DNA from: Tipula vernalis
Lineage: Eukaryota; Arthropoda; Insecta; Diptera; Tipulidae
Assembly (NCBI GenBank): GCA_958295665.1
Contig: OY282560.1
Location: 194,062,061-194,126,060, forward strand
DNA length: 64,000 nt
Direction: 5' to 3'
Shown here: one piece after another, positions 22,591 to 34,505 of the stretch
Position numbering within the stretch: position 1 is the first letter of the stretch
How the letters are laid out: each line of letters begins with the position of its first letter
Notes under the pieces: model-generated
What the model saw: the letters and a program-made list of their open reading frames with translations, nothing else
The model's database searches: none
What the model was told of the DNA's origin: nothing
Position numbers and translations under genes: made by a program

Positions 22591-22956
22591 GTGACCAGCA
22601 AAGTTTCGAATTTGGGCCTTTTGAAAGTGATAATTTCATTCAATTTAATATTTTATGTTTGGTTAAGGTTTAAAAGTTGGACATCCAAAATTGCAATTTC
22701 GTTAGGTGTTGTTAGTTGCAATTTCTGGATTATCCATTGGTTTTTTACAGTTCTGACTATTTCCATCATAAAATTTGAAAAAAAAAAAAAATAATAATAA
22801 TAAAAATAAAAATGCAATCCTTTTGAAAGCTACCACTTTGAAATTTACACACACATATGTCAATGAGAAGCTGTCAAAAAACTAATTAAGGAAACGGCAT
22901 ATAAAATTTAATTGAATTGTGCGATTCATAAAAAATTCTATTTATTTTGAAATGTA
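22591..22956. other. AT-rich spacer
   Basis: No gene recognised. It contains an A-run and (AAT)n stutter at about 22780-22812. A 67-codon open frame here has no recognised features. Confidence 0.35.
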
Positions 22957-23233
22957 AGGGCCCGTACATATTGAGAACGAGTAACCAGAACTATATTCCC
23001 TTTTTTACCAAATTATGTCAGAAAATTATTGAAATAATTAAAGCCGTACGACGATAAATCGACGATAAATTGAAATTTTGAATTAAAACTCTTAAAATTT
23101 TAAATTTTAGTTTTAGCAAATGCACGATATATTAACTATCGTTATTTAAAATCGTACAGTTTTAACTATTTTAATATTTTTTTTACATAATTTGGTATGA
23201 AAGGGAATATCGTTCTCAATGTGTACTAGCCTT
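22957..23233. mobile_element. MITE-like element, about 277 bp
   Basis: GTACATATTGAGAACGA near the left end (22964-22980) is inverted as TCGTTCTCAATGTGTAC near the right end (23210-23226). A second inner pair, TTCCCTTTTTTACCAAATTA and its counterpart TAATTTGGTATGAAAGGGAA, sits inside. Both ends abut a TA that could be the target duplication. No coding capacity. Confidence 0.65.
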
Positions 23234-24076
23234 TAATACTCAATTATGATCAATGCTGGCTGAGAAGTTAGTTATATCAAGGCACTTTACAAATTATTCC
23301 TTCGAACTGATCAGCTTCATATCTTATAAAATGATTAATAAAATTTCAGAATTCGGAATGATTTCCTTTGGATTTATTTTTAAAATATTTATTATCCGAT
23401 ATCACCGTAAATATTTAAATTATGGTTAAATTAGCCGCAATTTTATATAATTAAAATCTTTTTAATGGTTTGGGGCTATAAACTTTTTTATTTTTTAAAA
23501 TTAACTTCAGCTTTCGGATTCACTTCGATTCCATTTTCAAAAAACTTTTAATATTTTTTCATTTTCTTTTTATATAAACAAATCAAAAAACTAAACCAAA
23601 CAAATTGAAACTTTTCCGTAGAAACCAAAATCCCTGTGTCTAGACTAGAAAAATGTTTTTTCAGTCCTGACAAAGAGCTTTTACAAAATATGAATAAAAT
23701 TTGAATCATTTTACAAAAATTTAATGAACCAGTTATTTAAAATATATAAATTATGTGTATAAGACAAACAACAAAATTTAGATAAATAAATTGAGTTTAT
23801 TGAGTTATCACTGGATTTTATGTGTAACATTTCCAAAAACAATCTTTTCCTAAAATTTTTCTGCTTTTCCAAAATTTTAACATTATCTGTTGTTGTGAAT
23901 CACTCACAACATTTTATCCAACTTGTGAACCATACACGCAAAATTATTATGTACAGTGCTGTCGCTCCGAAAACTTTAAATGGAGTACGTTTTAAATCTT
24001 TAGGGGAGTATTTCTAGTCAGAAGGGAGTACATACGAAGTAAAATAGTTACAGCTTCTTAGCCTACTACAATGTTC
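23234..24076. other. AT-rich spacer
   Basis: No gene, RNA or array is recognised. A 65-codon plus-strand open frame at 23820-24017 shows no domain and is probably incidental. Confidence 0.35.
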
Positions 24077-24417
24077 AAGTGAAATGAAATTTTCACTGGT
24101 CTCCAAAATTGGAAGATAAATCTGATGTATAAATTTAGTATGACGAGTTTCGTTAATATTATATTGCGTATAACATCTACTTTTGACGTCCAGGGAAGAT
24201 AAAAATAAAGTGAAATATTTGTAGAGATAAAATAGAGGCATCATAGAGGCATAACTTCTACTTTTGACGTCCAGGGAAGATACAAATAAAGTGAAATATT
24301 TGTAGAGACAAAATAGAGGCATCTGCATTTAAATACGAAAACTCCAATTTCGCTAGCTAAACTGCTTACCACAAAGTGAAATTGTGTCATTTTTATACGA
24401 GAAATTTCATTTCACTT
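24077..24417. mobile_element. MITE-like element with internal 80-bp tandem duplication
   Basis: AAGTGAAATGAAATTT at 24077-24092 is perfectly inverted at 24402-24417. Inside, the segment starting CTACTTTTGACGTCCAGGGA occurs at 24178 and again at 24258. This is an 80-bp tandem duplication that accounts for the repetitive minus-strand open frame here. Confidence 0.6.
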
Positions 24418-25033
24418 CAGCAGCATACCGGACTTTAGACATAAATAATTGTTGGTGTTTTGTGTTAGAAAAAAAATCACGATCCAGCAAATAACACTAA
24501 AATTGATATTAGTTTCTGAGCCAAATTTGAATAATAAAAGAAAACTGTTTTATTTATTAGCTTAGGGCAGATTATCTCTATTACTAGTAAAGCTCTGTAT
24601 GTTTATCGAGCTAAATAGTTTTTTAACACGGTCACAACTCATGGATGTGAAGTTTTCCACACTTTTTTCCACAGTAATATGTATACAAATCATATTGGAA
24701 AAAAACAAATCATATTGGATTCTAACTAGTTTTTCATGTGTTGGTGCGATTGTACACTGTTAAGAATCCGTATAATATAATTTTACTAAATTTCAATTTA
24801 AAAAACCGAATAAAATCAATGCAATATAATTTTTGTTCAAATAAATTATTATTAATGCAATACGTAAAACTAATTTAATTTGAGATAACGATATTTAGTA
24901 TTTGATATTACTATACAACGGTGAATTGTTTATTCTCAATTATATAATAAAAACAGTTTTTAAGCACAGTAGTAACGGTATGTTAAACTAATTTAATTAA
25001 ATTTATTTAACGCCAGTTCGTTTATATCCGCTA

Positions 25034-25562
25034 GTCAGTATACAAAAACGTTTATTTATTTTTTTTTATATGAAGTTTTGCTAAAAACAAATGCCACGAT
25101 ATGAAGTTTAAAGTAATAATAATAATTTACAATAGATTGGTGTCATGTATTTTGAAAAGGGAATAATCCATAACCCTTTAATATCCAGGAAAACGATGAA
25201 ATAAAACCGCCAATTCTAACACCTTTATAGCTGATTTATCAACTAAACTTATTATTAAATCTATATTTTTCGATGCAACTTACAAACGTTCTCTTTATTT
25301 TCTGTTAAATACAAAATTTTGCTCAAATCTCATATTTTGTTTGCTAATAAATTTCATAAAAAACGAAAAATGACCTCACTTTATTTGCAATTTTCTTTGA
25401 TTATAAAGGGTCAGCGGATTATTTAATTTAAACAAAATATGTTAAATAGTATTTCAGATTTTTATTATAACCTTCAGCGTTTCTTCAAGATAATTTTAAT
25501 TAACATTTTTGCAATTTTATTGAACTGGTATTTCATATAAAAAAATGTAATCAAGAACGATC
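25034..25562 (-). mobile_element. MITE-like element, copy A, truncated
   Basis: It starts GTCAGTATACAAAAACG and matches the reverse complement of 29017-29627 over most of its length, with landmarks TGCCACGATATGAAGTTTAA, CATGTATTTTGAAAAGG and AATACAAAATTTTGCTCAAA. The far end lacks a clean terminal repeat. It interrupts the outer flank of the foldback structure, since the matching right flank (about 56950-56990) lacks it. Confidence 0.75.
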
Positions 25563-25682
25563 TATAGTTTTCTGCTACCAGTTAAGCTTGTTCAATCAAA
25601 CATCGAAGTTCTAAAACTAGAAACCAAAGTTACAAACCACAAAAATATCAAATAATTTTAGTTCAACATATTTATTATTTGG

Positions 25683-25959
25683 TTCCAATTGGAATTCAAA
25701 TATACTGCATTCAAAATGTAATTTCTTTAAAAAATCTTTCGAATAAAAGTGATTTCGTGGGAAAATAAGATCATTCAGAGGCAATATTAGTGGAATTCAG
25801 TCAAAATAATATATGGACCATAAGAAAATGAATCCAAATCACTGGCAAGTGGCGTAAATGACATTTAACAATTTTTAGTCTTAATCGCCAGAAAAAATAT
25901 CCAGTTTAAATTAATTCTTGATATAAGAAATAGTTAATAGAGATAATGGACAACAATTT
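25683..25959 (+). repeat. Left unique inverted flank of the foldback element
   Basis: It aligns with the reverse complement of 56666-56952. Landmarks are TTCCAATTGGAATTC, TCTTTCGAATAAAAGTGATT, ATTCAGAGGCAATATTAGTG and CTGGCAAGTGGCGTAAATGA. Each is single copy per arm. Confidence 0.85.
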
Positions 25960-28875
25960 TAAGCAGCTACTACATGTACTATCGCAACCTTAGTTCAAAT
26001 ATCTAGAAGTATGTGTAAACGGTCAATGAACGATATCAGATAAAATCTCAATTGGTACGAAAAGTTTCCAGGCTAATTTATTCCCCTAGGTAGGGGGTAC
26101 TTTTTAGAATCGATGGACAGCAAAGTACGTCAGCTACACAGCTAGCACTACATGTACTATCCGGAAGTGAATTCAAATCTCCGGCAACGGGTGCTAAGGC
26201 CCATTTATCAGTTTCAGCTAAAATATCAATTGTTAGAAAAAGTTTCCAGGCTAATTTATTCCCCTGGATAGGGGTGAGCTTTTGGGCTCGATGGATGAAG
26301 TAGTAGGCCGTCTACTACATGTACTATCCGGAAGTGAATTCAAATCTCTGGCAAGGGGTGCTAAGGCCCATTTAACAGTTTCAGCTAAAATCTCAATTGT
26401 TAGAAAAAGTTTCCAGGCTAATTTATTCCCCTGGATAGGGGTGAGTTTTTGAGCTCGATGGATGTAGTAGTAGGCCATCTACTATATGTACTATCCGGAA
26501 GTGAATTCAAATCTCTGGCAAGGGGTGCTAAGGCCCATTTATCAGTTTCAGCTAAAATCTCAATTGTTAGAAAAAGTTTCCAGGCTAATTTATTCCCCTG
26601 GATAGGGGTGAGTTTTTGGGCTCGATGGATGAAGTAGTATGTCATCTACTACATGTACTATCCGGAAGTGAATTCAAATCTCTGGCAAGGGGTGCTAAGT
26701 CCCATTTATCAGTTTCAGCTAAAATATCAATTGTTAGAAAAAGTTTCCAGGCTAATTTATTCCCCTGGATAGGGGTGAGCTTTTGGGCTCGATGGATGAA
26801 GTAGTAGGCCTTCTACTACATGTACTATCCGGAAGTGAATTCAAATCTCTGGCAAGGGGTGATAAGGCCCATTTAACAGTTTCAGCTAAAATCTCAATTG
26901 TTAGATAAAGCTTCCAGGCTAATTTATTCCCCTGGATAGGGGTGAGTTTTAGGCTCGATGGATGTAGTAGTAAGCCATCTACTATATGTAATATCCGAAA
27001 GTGAATTCAAATCTCTGGCAAGGGGTGCTAAGGCCCATTTATCAGTTTCAGCTAAAATCTCAATTGTTAGAAAAAGTTTCCAGGATAATTTATTCCCCTG
27101 GATAGGGGTGAGTTTTTGGGCTCGATGGATGGAGTAGTAGGTCAGCTACTACATGTACTATCCAGAAGTGAATTCAAATCTCTGGCAAGGAGTGCTTAGG
27201 CCGATTTATCAATTTCAGCTTAAATCTAACTACCTAAAGTTTCCAAACTAATTTATTCCCCTGGATAGGGGGTAGTTTTTAGCCTCGATAGATGGAGTAG
27301 TAGGCCAGCTACTACATGTACTATCCGGAAGTGAATTCAAATCTCTGGCAAGGGGTGCTTAGGCCGATTTATCAGTTTCATCTTAAATCTAACTACCTAA
27401 AGTTTCCAAACTAATTTATATTCCTGGATAGGGGTAGTTTTTGGGCTCGATAGATAAAGTAGTAGGCCAGCTACTACATGTACTATCCGGAAGTGAATTC
27501 AAATCTCTGGCAAGAGGCGCTAAGGCCCATTAACCAGTTTCAGCTAAAATCTCAATTGTTATAAAAAGTTTCCAGGCTAATTTATTCCCTGGATAGGGGT
27601 GAGTTTTTAGGCTCGATGGTTGGACTAGTAGACCGTCTACTACATGTACTATCCGGAAGTGAATTCAAATCTCTGGCAAGGGGTGCTAAGGCCCATTTAT
27701 CAGTTTCAGCTAAAATCTCAATTGTTAGAAAAAGTTTCCAGGCTAATTTATTCCCCTGGATAGGGGTGAGTTTTTGGGCTCGATGGATGAAGTAGTAGGT
27801 CGTCTACTACATGTACTATCCGGAAGTGAATTCAAATCTCTGGCAAGGGGTGCTAAGGCCCATTTATCAGTTTCAGCTAAAATCTTAATTGTTAGATAAA
27901 GTTTCCAGGCTAATTTATTCCCCTGGAGAGGGGTGAGTTTTTAGGCTCGATGGATGAAGTAGTAGGCCATCTACTACATGTACTATCTGGAAGTGAATTC
28001 AAATCTCTGGCAAGGGGTGCTAAGGCCCATTTATCAGTTTCAGCTAAAATCTCAATTGCTAGAAAAAAATTCCAGGCTAATTTATTCCCCGGCATAGGGG
28101 TGAGTTTTTGGGCTCGATAGATGAAGTAGTAGGCTATCTACTACATGTACTATCCAGAAGTGAATTCAAATCTCTGGCAAGAAGTGCTTAGGCCGATTTA
28201 TCAGTTTCAGCTTAAATCTAACTACCTAAAGTTTCCAAACTAATTTATTCCCCTGGATAGGGGGTAGTTTTTAGCCTCGATAGATGAAGTAGCAGGCCAT
28301 CTACTACATGTACTATCCGGAAGTGAATTCAAATCTCTGGCAAGGGGTGCTAAGGCCCATTTATCAGTTTCAGCTAAAATCTCAATTGTTAGAAAAAGTT
28401 TCCAGGCTAATTTATTCCCCTGGAGAGGGGTGAGTTTTTGGGCTCGATGGATGGAGTAGTAGGCCGTCTACTACATGTACTATCCGGAAGTGAATTCAAA
28501 TTTCTGGCAAGGGGTACTAAGGCCCATTTATCAGTTTCAGCTAAAATCTCAATTGTTATAAAAAGTTTCCAGGCTAATTTATTCCCTTGGATAGGGGTGA
28601 GTTTTTGGGCTCGATGGATGTAGTAGTAGGCCATATACTACATGTACTATCAGAAAGTGAATTCAAATTTCTGGCAAGTGGTGCTAAGGCCGATTTATCA
28701 GCTTCAGCTAAAATATCAATACCTAAAGCTTTCAAAGTAATTTTTTCCCCTGGATAGGGGTGAGTTTTTGGGCTCGATGGATGGAGTAGTAGGCCGTTTA
28801 CTACATGTACTATCGGAAAGTGAATTCAAATCTCTGGCAAGGAGTGCTAAGGCCAATTTATCAGTTTCAAATCCA
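25960..28875 (+). repeat. SatA array, left arm (167-bp satellite, about 17 units)
   Basis: Tandem 167-bp units in head-to-tail order. Each reads TTCAGCTAAAATCTCAATTG, AAAAGTTTCCAGGCTAATTT, ATTCCCCTGGATAGGGGTGA, GGGCTCGATGGATGAAGTAG, TACTACATGTACTATCCGGA, AGTGAATTCAAATCTCTGGC and AAGGGGTGCTAAGGCCCATT. Outer units (25960-26100) and the innermost units (28640-28875) are most diverged. A subset near 27200-27420 and 28200-28260 shares a variant (AACTACCTAAAGTTTCCAAA). Each unit contains two short hairpins, CCCCTggatAGGGG and GTAGTAGgccgtCTACTAC. The roughly 62-codon open frames on both strands are by-products of the repeat. Confidence 0.95.
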
Positions 28876-29016
28876 CATTCATCAATAAATATTTTTCTTT
28901 TCTAATTAGAATAAAATTGTATCACAGACACAATTTAAGTAATGAACTTTAGTACATGGAAAGTTGTATATACCTTGTTTTAGTACTTCAGCTTCACATA
29001 CATTTTAGCAAGAGGT

Positions 29017-29627
29017 GCTAGTCCGTGTACAAAATGGTTTGTTTACATTTTTTTCATATGGAGTTTCGATTAAAACATGTCCATTAAAATTGCAAAATTG
29101 TCAATTAAATTTATCTTGAAAAAACGTTGAAGGTTACATTAAAAATTTAATATACTGTTTAACATATTTTATTAAAACTAAATAATCGGTTGAGCCTTTA
29201 ATATCTAAGAAAACTACAAATAAAAATGTACTAACTTTTCATATTTTATGAGGTTATGTCCATTGTTTTGAAAATTTATTGTCTCATATTTTAGATTTGA
29301 GCAAAATTTTGTATTTAAAACAGAAAATAAAGGAACGTCTGTAAATTGCATCGAAAAATATAAATTTAATAATAAGTTTAGTTGATAAATCAGCTAAAAA
29401 TATGTCAAAATTAGCTGTTTTATTTCATGGTTTTCCTGGTTTTAAAAGGGTTATGGATTATTTCCTTTTCAAAATACATGACATCAATCTATTGTAAATT
29501 ATTATTATTACTTTAAACTTCATATCGTGGCATTTTTTATTCAATTTATCTCAGTTTTATAATAGCTGCTTTTAGCAAAGCTCCATATAAAAAAAACGTA
29601 AACAAACTTTTTTGTACACAGACCAGC
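29017..29627 (+). mobile_element. MITE-like element, copy B, with TIRs
   Basis: The left end GCTAGTCCGTGTACAAAA is inverted at the right end (TTTTGTACACAGACCAGC, 29610-29627) with two mismatches. The similarity continues inward through GTTTGTTTAC and ATATGGAG. It is non-coding and 611 bp long. A second copy in opposite orientation lies at 25034-25562, on the other side of the left SatA array. No target duplication is evident. Confidence 0.75.
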
Positions 29628-29900
29628 GAAACTAACGAAAAGTTTATGAACTAGTTTCACAATTTATTAATGTGACGGTGACACCTAGTGTGTAATAGAA
29701 TAAGTAAAACTAATAGCTCAATGTTTACTGTACTAAATGGAATTTTCCATGATAAAAATTGTTACGTAATGTTTCTACGCTATTCCAACTGGAAAAGTCG
29801 TGAACTTTCGAGAAGCTTGGTTTGTGTATATAAAAAGGCGAACAAGATCGAATTGGATTATTCGTATTTGGAAAGCGATAGAGTAAACTTGTAAGATTAT
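29628..29900 (+). promoter_or_regulatory. Heat-shock-type promoter module (HSE + TATA)
   Basis: GAACTTTCGAGAAGCTT at 29802-29818 has alternating GAA/TTC triplets spaced by two bases, the heat-shock element pattern. TATATAAAAA follows at 29827-29836, and ATTGGATTATTCG about 20-30 bp later is a plausible start region. TATTTGGAAAGCGATAG (29865-29881) recurs at 45536-45552 on the other side of the inner SatB unit, followed there by an A-rich AAGTGATT stretch like an hsp leader. The source may be an hsp gene promoter or an LTR. A 68-codon open frame over this stretch is not credited. Confidence 0.5.
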
Positions 29901-29925
29901 CAGTAATATTTGGAAGTTCGCGTGA

Positions 29926-30012
29926 AGTATTTGCTAGATTATTCCTAAAAAAAGTTAGGAACGTTTTAGGAAAAACTTCACGAATTTGTGCACAAACGTG
30001 AAATTTTTCCTA
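29926..30012. repeat. Palindrome cluster at the left edge of the inner SatB unit
   Basis: CGTGAAGT...TTCCTAAAA (29926-29956) is inverted as TTTTAGGAA...ACTTCACG (29965-29983). TAGGAAAAACTTCACG is again inverted as CGTGAAATTTTTCCTA about 15 bp later. The reverse complement of the right edge (45512-45528) also reads GTGAAGTTTTTCCTAA, so this motif may be the terminal repeat of the inner unit. Confidence 0.55.
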
Positions 30013-30446
30013 TTCCTAAATATTTGCGAGTGTATTTGTGTAAATAATATTCAAAAATTCATTTTAATTGGGCATTTTATTGGTTGTTTTATTTTTATCG
30101 GTTAATACGATTATTATTAATTTATTTGTAGTATTTTATTAATATTTTAGTATTAAAAGGAAAAGCACACTTGGAAACAAAGTAATCGGAACAAAAAAAT
30201 AATGAAGTTGCTTCCATTAGGCATAAAAACCTCTTGAATTTTTTCAAACAATTCCCACCTCATGCCTACACATTCTATTTTGAGCAGTGGCTCATTTACA
30301 ATAAAATGTACAGTAAGAGGTGAAATAACTAAAAATTAACAATAATGAAAACATTAATAAAAATAATTTAAAAAGCTACGTATGGCCCCTCAATCACCCC
30401 ACTAGAAAAATGATGACTTAAATAATCCTGCCGATTATAACCTTTT
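30013..30446. other. Spacer between palindrome cluster and SatB
   Basis: Unique AT-rich sequence without coding features. Its first 90 bp show patchy similarity to the reverse complement of 45420-45510 (for example AAATTCATTTTAATT against AAATTCATATTAAG), as expected of a diverged inverted arm. Confidence 0.4.
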
Positions 30447-33400
30447 GGTTGTATATCGATTTTCCAAAATTTTCCTGCTGTTCCCGAAAAGCGCGCATTC
30501 TAACGGAGACCAATTATAAGTTGCTGTGAACCTATTCTAAAGGAAACCCATACAGATTTTCCGAAATCTAGGGGAATAGGTAGTTAGGATTGAACATTTC
30601 TGAATTCGCTTCCACTATGGTTGTATATCGATTTTCCAAAATTTTCCTGCTGTTCCTGAAAAGCGCGCATTCTAACGGAGACCAATTATAAGTTGCTGTG
30701 GACCTATTCTAAAGGAAAACCATACAGATTTTCCGAAATCTAGGGGAATAGGTAGTTAGGATTGAACATTTCTGAATTCGCTTCCACTATGGTTGTATAT
30801 CGATTTTCCAAAATTTTCCTGCTGTTCCCGAAAGGCGCGCATTCTAACGGAGACCAATTATAAGTTGCTGTGAACCTATTCTAAAAGAAAACCATACAGA
30901 TTTTCCGAAATCTAGGGGAATAGGTAGTTAGGATTAAACATTTCTGAATTCGCTTCCACTATGGTTGTATATCGATTTTCCAAAATTTTCCTGCTGTTCC
31001 CGAAAAACGCGCATTCTAACGGAGACCAATTATAAGTTGCTGTGGACCTATTCTAAAGGAAACTCATACAGATTTTTCGAAATCTAGGGGAATAGGTAGT
31101 TAGGATTGAACATTTCTGAATTCGCTTCCACTATGGTTGTATATCGATTTTCCAAAATTTTCCTGCTGTTCCCGAAAAGCGCGCATTCTAACGGAGACCA
31201 ATTATAAGTTGCTGTGGACCTATTCTAAAGGAAAACGATATAGATTTTCTGAAATCTAGGGGAATAGGTAGTTAGGATTAAACATTTCTGAATTCGCTTC
31301 CACTATGGTTGTATATCGATTTTCCAAAATTTTCCTGCTGTTCCCGAAAAGCGCGCATTCTAACGGAGGCCAATTATAAGTTGCTGTGGACCTATTCTAT
31401 AGGAAAACCATACAGATTTTTCAAAATCTAGGGGAATAGGTAGTTAGGATTGAACATTTCTGAATTCGCTTCCACTATGGTTGTATATCGATTTTCCAAA
31501 ATTTTCCTGCTGTTCCCGAAAAGCGCGCATTCTAACGGAGACCAATTATAAGTTGCTGTGGACCTATTCTAAAGGAAAACGATATAGATTTTCTGAAATC
31601 TAGGGGAATAGGTAGTTAGGATTAAACATTTCTGAATTCGCTTCCACTATGGTTGTATATCGATTTTCCAAAATTTTCCTGCTGTTCCCGAAAAGCGCGC
31701 ATTCTAACGGAGACCAATTATAAGTTGCTGTGGACCTATTCTAAAGGAAAACGATATAGATTTTCTGAAATCTAGGGGAATAGGTAGTTAGGATTAAACA
31801 TTTCTGAATTCGCTTCCACTATGGTTGTATATCGATTTTCCAAAATTTTCCTGCTGTTCCCGAAAAGCGCGCATTCTAACGGAGGCCAATTATAAGTTGC
31901 TGTGGACCTATTCTATAGGAAAACCATACAGATTTTTCAAAATCTAGGGGAATAGGTAGTTAGGATTGAACATTTCTGAATTCGCTTCCACTATGGTTGT
32001 ATATCGATTTTCCAAAATTTTCCTGCTGTTCCCGAAAAGCGCGCATTCTAACGGAGACCAATTATAAGTTGCTGTGAACCTATTTTAAAGGAAAACCATA
32101 CAGATTTTTCGAAATCTAGGGGAATAGGTAGTTAGGATTGAACATTTCTGAATTCGCTTCCCCTATGGTTGTATATCGAATTTCCAAAATTTTCCTGCTG
32201 TTCCCGAAAAGCGCGCATTCTAACAGAGATTAATTATAAGTTGCTGTGGACCTATTCTAAAGGAAAACGATATAGATTTTCTGAAATCTAGGGGAATAGG
32301 TAGTTAGGATTAAACATTTCTGAATTCGCTTCCACTATGGTTGTATATCGATTTTCCAAAATTTTCCTGCTGTTCCCGAAAAGCGCGCATTCTAACGGAG
32401 GCCAATTATAAGTTGCTGTGGACCTATTCTATAGGAAAACCATACAGATTTTTCAAAATCTAGGGGAATAGGTAGTTAGGATTGAACATTTCTGAATTCG
32501 CTTCCACTATGGTTGTATATCGATTTTCCAAAATTTTCCTGCTGTTCCCGAAAAGCGCGCATTCTAACGGAGACCAATTATAAGTTGCTGTGAACCTATT
32601 TTAAAGGAAAACCATACAGATTTTTCGAAATCTAGGGGAATAGGTAGTTAGGATTGAACATTTCTGAATTCGCTTCCCCTATGGTTGTATATCGAATTTC
32701 CAAAATTTTCCTGCTGTTCCCGAAAAGCGCGCATTCTAACAGAGATTAATTATAAGTTGCTGTGGACCTATTCTAAAGGAAAATCATACAGATTTTCCGA
32801 AATCTAGGAGAATAGGTAGTTAGGATTGAACATTTCTGAATTCGCTTCCACTATGGTTGTATATCGATTTTCCAAAATTTTCCTGCTGTTCCCGAAAAGC
32901 GCGCATTCTAACGGAGACCAATTATAAGTTGCTGTGGACCTATTCTAAAGGAAAACCATACAGATTTTCCGAAATCTAGGGGAATAGGTAGTTAGGATTG
33001 AACATTTCTGAATTCGCTTCCACTATGGTTGTATATCGATTTTCCAAAATTTTCCTGCTGTTCCCGAAAAGGGCGCATCCTAACGGAGACCAATTATAAG
33101 TTGCTGTGGACCTATTCTAAAGGAAAACGATATAGATTTTCTGAAATCTAGGGGAATAGGTAGTTAGGATTGAACATTTCTGAATTCGCTTCCACTATGG
33201 TTGTATATCGATTTTCCAAAATTTTCCTGCTGTTCCCGAAAAGCGCGCATTCTAACGGAGGCCAATTATAAGTTGCTGTGGACCTATTCTAAAGGAAAAC
33301 CATACAGATTTTTCAAAATCTAGGGGAATAGGTAGTTAGGATTAAACATTTCTGAATTCGCTTCCACTATGGTTGTATATCGATTTTCCAAAATTTTCCT

Positions 33401-34390
33401 GCTGTTCCCGAAAAGCGCGCATTCTAACGGAGACCAATTATAAGTTGCTGTGAACCTATTTTAAAGGAAAACCATACAGATTTTTCGAAATCTAGGGGAA
33501 TAGGTAGTTAGGATTGAACATTTCTGAATTCGCTTCCCCTATGGTTGTATATCGAATTTCCAAAATTTTCCTGCTGTTCCCGAAAAGCGCGCATTCTAAC
33601 AGAGATTAATTATAAGTTGCTGTGGACCTATTCTAAAGGAAAATCATACAGATTTTCCGAAATCTAGGAGAATAGGTAGTTAGGATTGAACATTTCTGAA
33701 TTCGCTTCCACTATGGTTGTATATCGATTTTCCAAAATTTTCCTGCTGTTCCCGAAAAGCGCGCATTCTAACGGAGACCAATTATAAGTTGCTGTGGACC
33801 TATTCTAAAGGAAAACCATACAGATTTTCCGAAATCTAGGGGAATAGGTAGTTAGGATTGAACATTTCTGAATTCGCTTCCACTATGGTTGTATATCGAT
33901 TTTCCAAAATTTTCCTGCTGTTCCCGAAAAGCGCGCATCCTAACGGAGACCAATTATAAGTTGCTGTGGACCTATTCTAAAGGAAAACCATACAGATTTT
34001 CCGAAATCTAGGGGAATAGGTAGTTAGGATTGAACATTTCTGTTCTGAATTCGCTTCCACTATAGTTGTATATCGATTTTCCAAAAATTTCCTGCTGTTC
34101 CCGAAAAGCGCGCATTCTAACGGAGACCAATTATGAGTTGCTGTGGACCTATTCTAAAGGAAAACCATACAGATTTTCCGAAATCTAGGGGAATAGGTAG
34201 TTAGGATTGAACATTTCTGAATTCGCTTCCACCATGTTTGTATATCGATTTTCCAAAATTTTCCTGCTGTTCCCGAAAAGCGCGCATTCTAACGGAGCCC
34301 AATTATGAGTTGCTGTGGACCTATTCTAAAGGAAAACCATACAGATTTTCTGAAATCTAGGGGAACAGGTAGTTAGGATTAAATCTTTTT
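30447..34390 (+). repeat. SatB array, left arm (172-bp satellite, about 23 units)
   Basis: GGTTGTATATCGATTTTCC starts at 30447, 30619, 30791, 30963 and 31135, giving an exact 172-bp period. Units read on through TTTTCCTGCTGTTCCCGAAA, GCGCGCATTCTAACGGAGAC, AATTATAAGTTGCTGTGGAC, CATACAGATTTTCCGAAATC, AGGGGAATAGGTAGTTAGGA and ACATTTCTGAATTCGCTTCC. A rare variant (CTTCCCCTATGG with AACAGAGATTAAT) recurs at 32157, 32673 and 33533, that is 516 and 860 bp apart (3 and 5 units), which shows higher-order repetition. The array ends 115 bp from the transposase stop codon. Confidence 0.96.
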
Positions 34391-34505
34391 AAATCTATAT
34401 GAGTACTGTTACTAAGGAATAAAAAAAATTTGTATTTGTTGATTAATTTTTTTAATTCATACTTTATTATGCTTTATTTTAGTTAACAAATATTATTTTG
34501 TTGTA

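Noticed and set aside
26251..28634. Many 60-75 codon open frames on both strands with nearly identical proteins, as if a small gene family
   Set aside because: They are translations of the 167-bp SatA unit. The unit length is not a multiple of three, frames shift from unit to unit, and both strands are equally open.
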